From positions 1 through 27,458 of the forward strand of contig CAJPNZ010000032.1 in NCBI GenBank assembly GCA_905372155.1: a stretch of 27,458 nt of DNA. The letters run 5' to 3'. The notes under the pieces are model-generated. The model did no database searches, was not told the DNA's origin, and was given only the letters and a program-made list of their open reading frames with translations. This DNA is from Propionibacteriaceae bacterium. GTDB lineage: Bacteria; Actinomycetota; Actinomycetes; Propionibacteriales; Propionibacteriaceae. Below are positions 16,338-23,383 of the stretch, piece by piece (the stretch's first letter is position 1; each line of letters begins with the position of its first letter). The translations under genes and the position numbers were made by a program.

Positions 16338-17314
16338 CCGGCCCCACCCCCGTCATACAGCGCGGCAACCAGGTCGTTCATGTCGGGGCGCCCGATGGTG
16401 ATCTCCGTGAAGGCCACCCCCGCCCCGGTCAGGGCATCGACCACCTCACGCGAGGACGCGTTCGTGTCGAACCGGAACACCGAGGCGTCGGGCCCCGGAA
16501 CCTCCCTGTGCTCGAAATCCGCAATCACCCTCCTCGCCTCGCCGACACTCCCCGGGGCGAGGGTGAGACCCACCCGCAGGGGAAGGGGAGCGTGGGAGAC
16601 CATGTCCTGCAGCGACCCGTCGAAGACGAGCCTTCCTCCGTCGAGGAGCAGGGCCCGGTCACAGACCGCCTCGACGTCCTCCATGTAGTGGCTCGTCAGG
16701 ATGATCGTCGCCCCCGTATCGCGGTTGTACTCCCGCAGGAAACCGCGAAGCGACCTCTGCGAAGCCGCGTCGAGCCCGATCGTCGGCTCGTCGAGCAACA
16801 CCAGCTCGGGATGGTGCAACAGCCCCATCGCCAACTCCCCACGCATCCTCTCCCCCAGCGACAGGGTCCTGACGGGACGGTCGATGTAGGGTCCCAGCCC
16901 GAGGAGATCCTCGAACCGCGCCAAGGTCTCGTCGAACTCGCCGCGAGAGATGTCGTACAGCACCCGTTGCAGCTCCAAGGAAGCACGTAGGGGCACGTCC
17001 AGGTTGGCCCTCTGCTTCTGCCCCATGATCAGGGAGGTACGCATGAGGAACCCGCGGGACCTGCGGGCCGGGGTTTCGCCCAAGCAGGAAATGGTTCCCC
17101 CACTCGGCCGCAGAACCCCAGAGAGCATCCGCATCATGGTGGACTTGCCCGCCCCGTTCGGCCCCAGCAGAGCCACCGACTCACCCGCCGAAACCCGGAA
17201 CGAGACATCGTCCACGGCCCGCCCCCTGCCGGTCTTCGATCCACGGGGCCGCCGGTATGCGCGGCTCACACGTGAAACCTCGATCACCGGCGAACTCTCA
17301 ACATCATTCCGCAT
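16334..17314 (-). CDS. ABC-2 exporter ATP-binding protein (COG4586-like)
   Basis: A 326-residue ATPase that powers the two downstream DUF990-type permeases. Walker A GPNGAGKST is at about 51-59, the Q-loop Gln at 99, the signature LSLGE at 151-155, Walker B VLLDEP at 172-177 and the switch His at 209. The C-terminal roughly 95 residues form the extra domain typical of exporter ATPases with long tails. The signature reads LSLGERMR rather than LSGGQ, as is normal in COG4586. ATG 17314 is preferred over GTG 17317 one codon upstream; neither has a clear ribosome-binding site. Confidence 0.9.
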   Translation of the reverse strand: MRNDVESSPVIEVSRVSRAYRRPRGSKTGRGRAVDDVSFRVSAGESVALLGPNGAGKSTMMRMLSGVLRPSGGTISCLGETPARRSRGFLMRTSLIMGQKQRANLDVPLRASLELQRVLYDISRGEFDETLARFEDLLGLGPYIDRPVRTLSLGERMRGELAMGLLHHPELVLLDEPTIGLDAASQRSLRGFLREYNRDTGATIILTSHYMEDVEAVCDRALLLDGGRLVFDGSLQDMVSHAPLPLRVGLTLAPGSVGEARRVIADFEHREVPGPDASVFRFDTNASSREVVDALTGAGVAFTEITIGRPDMNDLVAALYDGGGAG

Positions 17315-17317
17315 CAC

Positions 17318-17754
17318 ACCACCCCGGCTATCCCGGCCCTCGTCCTCGCAGGCCCGACGCTCTCATCCCGTACAGCAAATGCCCCGACGCCCTCTCCTTC
17401 CAAGGCACCCGGTTTCCCCGCGGCCCGCCCCGGATGGTATCAATCGCGAGGGACCCTGTCAGTTTCCCCGACCCCCACGGAACCCGATCAGGCCGGTGGT
17501 CTCGTTCGCCGCGCGTAGGCTCGCGACAACAAGTACCGACGGACGAAGTCGTCCCAACGTCCACCCGTGCAGAAGATCCTGCAGAAGAACAGGGAAAGCT
17601 TTGCCTGGACGGGTTGCATCACGACACCGGCGCTGGTGATCAACGCCGTCGCCGTGGCACAGCGGTGGCTTCGGGACACACGGATGTCCCACCGGAACAT
17701 CACACAACATCACCGATCCACCTGATGCCCGTCCGGTCCACAACGCGCTTCCCC
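17318..17754. other. Non-coding or unrecognised stretch
   Basis: About 440 nt between the divergent exporter and uptake operons with no recognised gene. A 71-codon minus-strand frame (17488-17703) and an overlapping plus-strand frame (ending 17725) are open with high GC3. They match no family I know and lack a good ribosome-binding site. A short hairpin GGACG/CGTCC sits near 17540. It may be a degraded gene or simply spacer. Confidence 0.4.
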
Positions 17755-17784
17755 TTGACTCCGCGTATGGCTCCGACCTAGTGT
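17755..17784 (+). promoter_or_regulatory. Promoter of the cysteine leader and uptake operon
   Basis: TTGACT (17755-17760) and TAGTGT (17779-17784) are 18 nt apart. The predicted start of transcription falls at about 17791-17793, on or next to the ATG of the leader peptide, so the mRNA would be leaderless. Confidence 0.65.
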
Positions 17785-17792
17785 CTGACCTC

Positions 17793-17876
17793 ATGGAACA
17801 TCCCCGCATGATGCAGCTCGGCGCGCACTTCACCGCCTCTGCATGCCGGTGTTCCCACCCGGTCCGTCAGTTCTGA
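17793..17876 (+). CDS. Putative cysteine-sensing leader peptide
   Basis: A 27-codon ORF, MEHPRMMQLGAHFTASACRC followed by SHPVRQF, ending in TGA. It contains two Cys codons (18 and 20) separated by one Arg, in a window where Cys is rare. The ATG sits 8 nt after a TAGTGT -10 box, so it would be translated from a leaderless mRNA. In mycobacteria, short leaderless Cys-containing ORFs are known to control downstream sulfur genes. Here the downstream genes are an amino acid importer of the cyst(e)ine type. It is too short for homology to confirm, so the call rests on position, promoter, Cys codons and downstream structures. Confidence 0.55.
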   Translation: MEHPRMMQLGAHFTASACRCSHPVRQF

Positions 17877-17915
17877 CGCACCCGGAAATCCGGATCGCCC
17901 CGGAGTTTTCGTTTT
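17846..17915 (+). promoter_or_regulatory. Candidate attenuator with terminator and antiterminator
   Basis: Five self-complementary CCGG segments occur at 17846-17849, 17859-17862, 17882-17885, 17890-17893 and 17900-17903. TCCGG (17889-17893) and CCGGA (17900-17904) form a 5-bp stem with a 6-nt loop, followed by GTTTTCGTTTT, like an intrinsic terminator. Pairing of 17882-17885 with 17890-17893, or an earlier CCGG with 17890-17893, would break it. A ribosome stalled at the Cys codons (17844-17852) would change which pairs form. This is a model, not a demonstrated element. Confidence 0.45.
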
Positions 17916-18018
17916 CACTGCGCACTCGTAGTCCTCTGCGTTTTCCGGCAGTCGTCGCAACCTGACCCGTCACGCCCAATTGATGGTCAACGATCCTCAC
18001 CCTGAACAAGGAGTACCC

Positions 18019-18894
18019 ATGCCCATTTCCCGTCGCCACATCCTGGGTGGCACATTCGCGTCGTTGGCCCTGGCCTTCACCGCTTGTTCCGGGGCATCGC
18101 CCGACCCGGTCGCCTCCTCCGGGACCGGGTCGACCGACAACGGACAGTTCCGAACCCTCGACCAGATCAAGTCCTCCGGCACCGTCAGGATAGGGGTTTT
18201 CAGCGACAAGGCCCCCTTCGGGTATATCGATGCCGACGGCAAACCCGCGGGCTATGACGTGGTCTACGCAGAGAGAATCGGCAAGGACCTCGGCGCGAAA
18301 GTGGACTACGTTCCCGTCGAGGCCGCTTCCCGGGTCGAGTTCCTGCAGACCGCGAAGGTGGACATCATCCTGGCGAATTTCACCATCACACCGGAACGTG
18401 GGGAGAAGGTGGATTTCGCCAACCCCTACATGAAGGTCTCCCTCGGGGTGGTCTCCCCGGACTCGGCACTGATCACGGAGGAGCCCCAGCTGGCCGGCAA
18501 GAAGATCATCGTGGTCAAGGGCACCACGGCCGAGGCCTGGTTGGCCAAGAACCACCCGGAGATCGAACCTGACAAGTACGAGCAGTACAACGACGCCACC
18601 AGCGCCCTGGCAGACGGTCGTGGGGACGCCTGGGTCACCGACAACACCGAGGCCCTCGCCTGGGCGATCGCGAGCGATGGTTTCACCGCCGGCATCACGG
18701 CTCTCGGTGACCCCGACAGCATCGCGGGCGCCGTCACCAAGGGCAACGGGACGCTGCTGTCGTGGCTGAACGAACACCTGGTCACCCTCGGCAAGGAACA
18801 GTTCTTCCACGCCGACTTCGAACAGACCCTGCGGCCCGTCTATGGCGATTCGGCGTCCGCGGAGGAACTGGTGGTCGAGGGAGGACAGCTCTGA
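18019..18894 (+). CDS. Amino acid (probably cyst(e)ine) ABC transporter substrate-binding lipoprotein
   Basis: A 291-residue periplasmic-type binding protein of SBP family 3, which delivers a polar amino acid to the permeases encoded next. The signal peptide has a lipobox-like FTAC with lipidation Cys23. An SRRHIL motif at 4-9 resembles a twin-arginine signal. The mature part has the family segments VRIGVFSDKAPFGYIDADGK, VEAASRVEFL, DIILANFTITPERGEKVDFA and PYMKVSLGVVSP, which I recall from proteins annotated as cysteine-binding. The cyst(e)ine assignment is supported by the Cys-containing leader ORF upstream. Glutamate/glutamine or arginine remain possible. ATG 18019 has AAGGAG at 5-6 nt. 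Confidence 0.88.
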   Translation: MPISRRHILGGTFASLALAFTACSGASPDPVASSGTGSTDNGQFRTLDQIKSSGTVRIGVFSDKAPFGYIDADGKPAGYDVVYAERIGKDLGAKVDYVPVEAASRVEFLQTAKVDIILANFTITPERGEKVDFANPYMKVSLGVVSPDSALITEEPQLAGKKIIVVKGTTAEAWLAKNHPEIEPDKYEQYNDATSALADGRGDAWVTDNTEALAWAIASDGFTAGITALGDPDSIAGAVTKGNGTLLSWLNEHLVTLGKEQFFHADFEQTLRPVYGDSASAEELVVEGGQL

Positions 18895-18925
18895 GTACGG
18901 GGAGCCTCACCGGCGAGGCGCTGCA

Positions 18926-19585
18926 ATGAACTGGGGCATCGTCTTCAGCTCGGTCCCCGTCTACGCCGAGGCGGCACTGCTCACGGTGCGGGTCGCGCTG
19001 TTCGGAATCGTCGGGGCTCTATTCGCCGGGATCTGCTGCGCCGTGACACAGCATTTCCGTGTTCCCGTTGCCCGTCAGCTGGCGATCACCTACATCGAAA
19101 TCTCGCGCAACACCCCGCTGCTGGTACAGCTGTTCTTCCTCTACTACGGACTACCGAAGCTGGGCGTGAAACTGGATCAGGAGATCTGCGCCATCATCGG
19201 ACTCACATTCCTGGGCGGCAGTTTCATGGCGGAGACACTGCGGAGCGGGCTGGATGCGGTGGAGCCGATCCAGCTGCAGTCCTCCCTGAGCCTCGGCCTC
19301 ACGCCATGGCAGGCAACGAGGCGGGTGATTCTTCCACAGGCCGTCGCCATCAGCATGCCGGGTATCACGGCGAACCTGGTGTTCCTGGTGAAGGAGACCT
19401 CCGTGGTCAGCATCATCGCTTTACCAGATCTGGTGTTCAGAGCAAAGGAACAGATCGGGTCGAAATACCAGACCTCCGAGGCCTTGCTGCTGCTCGTCGT
19501 CTGCTACCTGCTCATCCTGCTCCCGGTCTCGCTGGGCGCCGGTTTCCTGGAGAGGAGGTTGCGCCGTGCGACGTTCGGGGATTGA
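18926..19585 (+). CDS. Polar amino acid ABC transporter permease 1
   Basis: A 219-residue inner membrane protein of the HisM/GlnP family with about five hydrophobic segments. The EAA loop SLGLTPWQATRRVILPQA, which contacts the ATPase, is intact near residues 130-147, and the ISRNTPLLVQLFFLYYGLP motif is typical. ATG 18926 with GAGG 7 nt upstream is preferred to the longer open frame overlapping the binding protein. The gene lies 31 nt after the binding protein and overlaps the next permease by 20 nt. Confidence 0.92.
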   Translation: MNWGIVFSSVPVYAEAALLTVRVALFGIVGALFAGICCAVTQHFRVPVARQLAITYIEISRNTPLLVQLFFLYYGLPKLGVKLDQEICAIIGLTFLGGSFMAETLRSGLDAVEPIQLQSSLSLGLTPWQATRRVILPQAVAISMPGITANLVFLVKETSVVSIIALPDLVFRAKEQIGSKYQTSEALLLLVVCYLLILLPVSLGAGFLERRLRRATFGD

Positions 19586-20246
19586 GCTGCTCCTCCAAGG
19601 ACGAAACTTTCTGCGGCTTCTCGAGGGACTGTGGGTCAGTGCATCCATCGCCCTGATCGCCATGGCCTTCTCGATCGTTCTCGGCATCGGGCTGGGCATC
19701 GTCATGACGTCACGGAACCCGGTGGTGAAGCTGTTCACCCGCATCTACCTGGAGGTGGTGCGAATCATGCCGCAGATCGTGTTGTTGTTCCTGGTGTTCT
19801 TCGATCTGGCCCGCTATCTCGGCGTCAACCTCGACGGCCAGGCGGCCGCGATCGTCGTGTTCACGCTGTGGGGCACGGCCGAAATGGGCGACCTGGTGCG
19901 TTCCGCCATCACATCGATCCCGAAACACCAGTACGCCAGCGCGCAGGCGCTCGGCCTGACCCCGTGGCAGGTGCAGCGCCACGTCGTGCTGCCCCAGGCG
20001 GCGCGTCGCCTGCTCCCGACCACCATCAACCTGACCAACCGCATGATCATGACCACTCCCCTGGTGGCTCTCATCGGTGTGGTCGAGGTGCTGAAGGTCG
20101 GTCAGCAGATCATCGATGTCAACCGTTTCACCCATCCCGACGGTGCCCTGTGGATCTACGGCACCGTGCTGATCATGTATTTCGTCGTGTGTTTCCCGAT
20201 CTCGTGGGGTGCTCGGCGTCTCGAGAGGAAGTGGGCCACCACATGA
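19566..20246 (+). CDS. Polar amino acid ABC transporter permease 2
   Basis: A 226-residue HisQ/GlnP-type permease that probably pairs with permease 1. The EAA loop QALGLTPWQVQRHVVLPQAA lies near residues 127-146, and the VVRIMPQIVLLFLVFFDLAR stretch replaces the usual RGTPLLVQ motif. The GTG start at 19566 has a GGAGG site 7 nt upstream, inside the previous gene, so translation is coupled. The two permeases share the same architecture. Confidence 0.92.
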   Translation: MRRSGIELLLQGRNFLRLLEGLWVSASIALIAMAFSIVLGIGLGIVMTSRNPVVKLFTRIYLEVVRIMPQIVLLFLVFFDLARYLGVNLDGQAAAIVVFTLWGTAEMGDLVRSAITSIPKHQYASAQALGLTPWQVQRHVVLPQAARRLLPTTINLTNRMIMTTPLVALIGVVEVLKVGQQIIDVNRFTHPDGALWIYGTVLIMYFVVCFPISWGARRLERKWATT

Positions 20247-21001
20247 CCCCGATGTTGCGAATCTCCGGTCTGGGAAAGAACTACGGGGATCTCCGGGCCC
20301 TGGACGGAATCAACCTGGAGGTCTCCCCCGGCGAGGTGATTGCCGTCGTCGGCCCCTCGGGCTGCGGGAAGTCGACGCTGCTGCGTTGCCTCAACGGCCT
20401 GGAGGCGATCACGGACGGCACCGTGGAACTGGACGGTGTCGTGATCACGGATCCGGGGACGCGCTGGACCGAGATCCGGCAGCGAGTCGGGATGGTGTTC
20501 CAGAGCTACGAGTTGTTCCCGCACCTGAACGTGATGGACAACCTGCTGCTCGGACCTCGTCTGGTGCAGGGGCGCAAACGTGACGGGGCCGTGAAAGAGG
20601 CCACGGAGCTGTTGGAGCGTGTCGAGCTCGCCGAGAAGGCGAGCTCGCTGCCGCGCGAGCTGTCGGGAGGTCAGAAGCAGCGGGTCGCGATCGTGCGAGC
20701 GTTGATGATGCACCCAGAGCTGCTGCTGCTCGACGAGATCACCGCGTCCTTGGATCCGGAGATCGTCCGTGAGGTCCTCGACGTGGTGCTGGAACTGGCC
20801 GCCGATGGCATGACCATGCTCATCGTCACCCATGAGATGCCCTTCGCGCGGGCGATCGCAGATCGGGTGGTACTGATGGATGCGGGGCGGATCGTCGAGA
20901 TCGCCACGCCGGAGAAATTCTTCACCGATCCCGAGACGGAACGCGCACGGGCGTTCCTCAAGACGTTCGAGTTCGGCTCCGTCCGCCATCGGAAGAGCTG
21001 A
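20243..21001 (+). CDS. Polar amino acid ABC transporter ATP-binding protein
   Basis: A 252-residue ATPase of the GlnQ/HisP family, last gene of the uptake operon. Walker A GPSGCGKS is at 37-44, Q-loop Gln87, signature LSGGQ 140-144, Walker B LLLLDE 160-165 and switch His197. Walker B is followed by ITASLD instead of the usual PTSALD, a variation seen in some amino acid importers. ATG 20243 overlaps the permease stop by 4 nt. The final 10 residues are a basic tail. Confidence 0.93.
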   Translation: MTPMLRISGLGKNYGDLRALDGINLEVSPGEVIAVVGPSGCGKSTLLRCLNGLEAITDGTVELDGVVITDPGTRWTEIRQRVGMVFQSYELFPHLNVMDNLLLGPRLVQGRKRDGAVKEATELLERVELAEKASSLPRELSGGQKQRVAIVRALMMHPELLLLDEITASLDPEIVREVLDVVLELAADGMTMLIVTHEMPFARAIADRVVLMDAGRIVEIATPEKFFTDPETERARAFLKTFEFGSVRHRKS

Positions 21002-21318
21002 CGAGGTGTCGCGGACCGGGGCCTCTTGCGCATGACGGTTCTCAGCCGCGTCGTTCAGAGACCGACCACGCGGTGCTCGTGAAAACCTCTGCCCGGCGTT
21101 CACCGCGCACCACAGTCACTTTTCACGGGCCTTTTCCGCATCCTTCCAGAAGAACCCCAGATACGGGCTCTTCACAGGAGTGAGTGGATCAGGGGTCTGA
21201 ATCCGCCGGCGTCGACTGGGCGGTGGGCAGAGCAATTGATGATGTTGCGGAATCCTCGGGCTGTGCCGCGCAGATGTTCCAGCAATGGGCCTCGTTTCCT
21301 GAGGTAGAGGCCCGCCGA
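21002..21318. other. Convergent intergenic region
   Basis: About 317 nt between the end of the uptake operon and the end of gltX, with no gene recognised. An 8-bp inverted repeat CGTGAAAA/TTTTCACG (21078-21085, 21120-21127) is followed by CCTTTTCC and may end the uptake operon. A 7-bp GGGCCTC/GAGGCCC stem (21287-21293, 21307-21313) lies just after the gltX stop and may end that gene. Neither has a strong T-tract. No tRNA was seen. Confidence 0.4.
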
Positions 21319-22773
21319 TCAGAGGGTTTCACGCAGCGCGCGCAACCGTTTGAGGGTTTCCTCGCGACCCAGGATCTCCATGGATTCGAACAGCGGCGGC
21401 GACACCTTGGCCCCGGTCAGTCCGACCCGCAGCGGCCCGAAGGCGAACTTCGGTTTGATGCCCAGCCCGTCGACGAGTTTCTCCCGCAGCCCGGCCTGGA
21501 TCGATGCGGCGTCGAAGGGCACCGTTTCCAGCACCTCGATCCCGGCGTCGAGGACCTCTGCGGCGTTGCCGGGCAGCGACGCAGGGGCCGCTTCCTCGAT
21601 CTCTACCCGATCGGTGAACAGGAACCCCAGCTTCGGCAGGGCCTCGCCCAGCAGGGTCATGCGTTCGCTGACCAGCGGCACGGCCCGGCGCAGCACGTCG
21701 ATGTCGATGGCCGCGTCCCAGTCGCCGCGTTCGGTGTGGAAGGCGACGATCCGTTCGGTCAGTTCGTCGGCACCGAGGGCGCGGATGTAGTGGCCGTTCA
21801 GCCAGTCCAGCTTCTTCACGTCGAAAACCGGGCCGGTGGTGTTGACCTTGTCCCAGGAGAAGTTTTCGACGAAATCCTCGAAGGTGGCCACCTCGGAGTC
21901 GTCATCGGCAGGCGGATAGCCCAACAGTTGCAGGAAGTTGCGGACCGCCTCCGGCAGGTAACCCTGCTCGCGGAACCACATCAGGCGGGCGGCCGGGTTG
22001 CGGCGCTTGGAGATCTTCGACCTGTCGGTGTTGCGCAGCAGCGGCATGTGTGCGTACTGCGGTTCGGGAAAACCGAGCCAGCGGTACAGCAGGAGGTGTT
22101 TCGGGGTGGAGCTGATCCACTCCTCGCCACGCACCACCGTCGTGATCCCCATCAGGTGGTCGTCGACGACCACGGCCATGTGATAGGTGGGGAAGCCGTC
22201 GGCCTTCAGGATCACCTGGTCGTCGGGGAAGGGGGCCTTCACCTCGCCGCGGATGATGTCGGTGAAGGTCAGGGGTGCGTCGTCGGGCACGAGCATCCGC
22301 ACCACCGGGGTCTCGGTGAATCCGGGAAGCTTCGCGCGTTCCTCGCGGGTCTTCCCGAGACAGAGCCGGTCGTAGCCGGTCCTGGCCGCCTTCGTGGCGT
22401 CCTGTTCCTTGCGCAGCTCCGCGAGTCGCTCTGAGGAGCACCAGCAGTGGTAGGCGTGCCCGTCGGCGATCAGCCGCTCGACGAACGGCCGGTAGGTGTC
22501 GAGCCGCTCCGACTGCCGGTAGGGCCCGAACTCGCCACCCTCCAGCGGCCCCTCGTCGGGAGAGAGCCCGAGCCAGGCGAGGGTGTCGTGGATCTGCTGC
22601 TCGCTGCCCGCCACGAGCCGGTTCTGGTCGGTGTCCTCGATCCGCAGCACGAACGCACCACCGGTCTTGGCAGCCCACGCCTTGTCGAACAGGGCCATGA
22701 ACGCGGTACCGACGTGCGGATCGCCGGTCGGCGAGGGAGCGACGCGGGTGCGGGCGGGAGTCAGCTCAGTCAT
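21319..22773 (-). CDS. gltX: Glutamyl-tRNA synthetase
   Basis: A 484-residue class I synthetase that charges tRNA-Glu in the cytoplasm. The HIGH-type motif is in PSPTGDPHVGT (13-23) and the KMSKS-type loop is SKISKRR (252-258). A Cys/His-containing stretch YHCWCSSERL (about 108-117) fits the zinc-binding position of many bacterial GluRS. The length is normal. It is divergent from the DUF4112 gene. There is no Shine-Dalgarno: an 8-bp stem ends 2 nt before the ATG. With GlnRS encoded nearby, this GluRS may be discriminating for tRNA-Glu; the sequence alone cannot show that. Confidence 0.96.
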   Translation of the reverse strand: MTELTPARTRVAPSPTGDPHVGTAFMALFDKAWAAKTGGAFVLRIEDTDQNRLVAGSEQQIHDTLAWLGLSPDEGPLEGGEFGPYRQSERLDTYRPFVERLIADGHAYHCWCSSERLAELRKEQDATKAARTGYDRLCLGKTREERAKLPGFTETPVVRMLVPDDAPLTFTDIIRGEVKAPFPDDQVILKADGFPTYHMAVVVDDHLMGITTVVRGEEWISSTPKHLLLYRWLGFPEPQYAHMPLLRNTDRSKISKRRNPAARLMWFREQGYLPEAVRNFLQLLGYPPADDDSEVATFEDFVENFSWDKVNTTGPVFDVKKLDWLNGHYIRALGADELTERIVAFHTERGDWDAAIDIDVLRRAVPLVSERMTLLGEALPKLGFLFTDRVEIEEAAPASLPGNAAEVLDAGIEVLETVPFDAASIQAGLREKLVDGLGIKPKFAFGPLRVGLTGAKVSPPLFESMEILGREETLKRLRALRETL

Positions 22774-22774
22774 A

Positions 22775-22799
22775 GTGGGGCCAAGCCTAACGGCCCCAC
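22775..22799. repeat. Perfect hairpin at the gltX start
   Basis: GTGGGGCC (22775-22782) and GGCCCCAC (22792-22799) form an 8-bp stem with a 9-nt loop, ending one base before the reversed ATG (22771-22773). On the minus strand the loop contains TAGGCT, a TAnnnT -10 candidate. It may be an operator or simply the promoter of a nearly leaderless gltX mRNA. Confidence 0.5.
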
Positions 22800-22846
22800 C
22801 ACCGCGGGGCCGAACCCGTGGTCCCGCCCCGTGCCATCATGATGCC

Positions 22847-23371
22847 GTGTCCTCCCGTGATTCCTACCGCTCACGCGCGCTGAGAACCTCAGAATCCCTC
22901 CCAGAGACCAAGGACGGCCCCTCCCCCATCAGCCGTCACTTCACCTTCTGGCTGGACGAGGTCTTCCGGGTGCCCGGCACCGGTTTCCGTTTCGGTTTCG
23001 ACCCGCTGCTGAGCCTCGTTCCCGCCGCCGGAAACGTGGTGGCGACGGCCCTGGGATGCGTGGTGATCCTCGACGCGGTCCGGCTGCGCATCCCCGTACC
23101 GGTTCTTCTCCGGATGCTGTGGAACTACGTGGTCAACTGGTGTCTCGGGTCCGTTCCGCTGATCGGTTCCTTCTTCGACGCCCTGTGGATGTCGAACGCG
23201 AAGAACCTGAAACTGCTGCACCGCGCCATTGAGGATCGCGACCAGGTGCGCAGGGCAACCATCACCTACTGGCTGGTGACGTTGACCCTGGTGTTCGGGG
23301 TAACGCTCGTCCTGCTGGCCACCCCGTTCGTGCTGCTGTTCTGGTTGTTCGGCCTGTGGCTTGGAAGATGA
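22847..23371 (+). CDS. DUF4112 family membrane protein
   Basis: A 174-residue protein of unknown function. The DUF4112 core spans about 33-125: LDEVFRVPGTGFRFGFDPLL, an LVPAAGNVVATALG segment, and the late GSVPLIGSFFDALWMSNAKN motif. A hydrophobic hairpin follows at about 140-172. The N-terminal 30 residues are polar. I chose GTG 22847 as the first plausible start after the divergent gltX; no Shine-Dalgarno is seen, and CATCAT 6 nt upstream could be the -10 of a leaderless mRNA. It ends 12 nt before glnS. Confidence 0.8.
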   Translation: MSSRDSYRSRALRTSESLPETKDGPSPISRHFTFWLDEVFRVPGTGFRFGFDPLLSLVPAAGNVVATALGCVVILDAVRLRIPVPVLLRMLWNYVVNWCLGSVPLIGSFFDALWMSNAKNLKLLHRAIEDRDQVRRATITYWLVTLTLVFGVTLVLLATPFVLLFWLFGLWLGR

Positions 23372-23377
23372 TAGCTT
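23372..23377 (+). promoter_or_regulatory. -10 box of glnS
   Basis: TAGCTT lies 6 nt before the glnS ATG, overlapping the end of the DUF4112 region, and suggests a separate leaderless transcript. No convincing -35 is present. Confidence 0.35.
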
Positions 23378-23383
23378 CACCAC

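Noticed and set aside
17564..17725. Possible lanthipeptide precursor (plus-strand frame with TGCITTPALV)
   Set aside because: No start codon with a ribosome-binding site, a single Cys, no leader motif and no modification enzyme nearby.
21002..21318. tRNA gene near gltX
   Set aside because: No T-loop or acceptor stem pattern was found on either strand.
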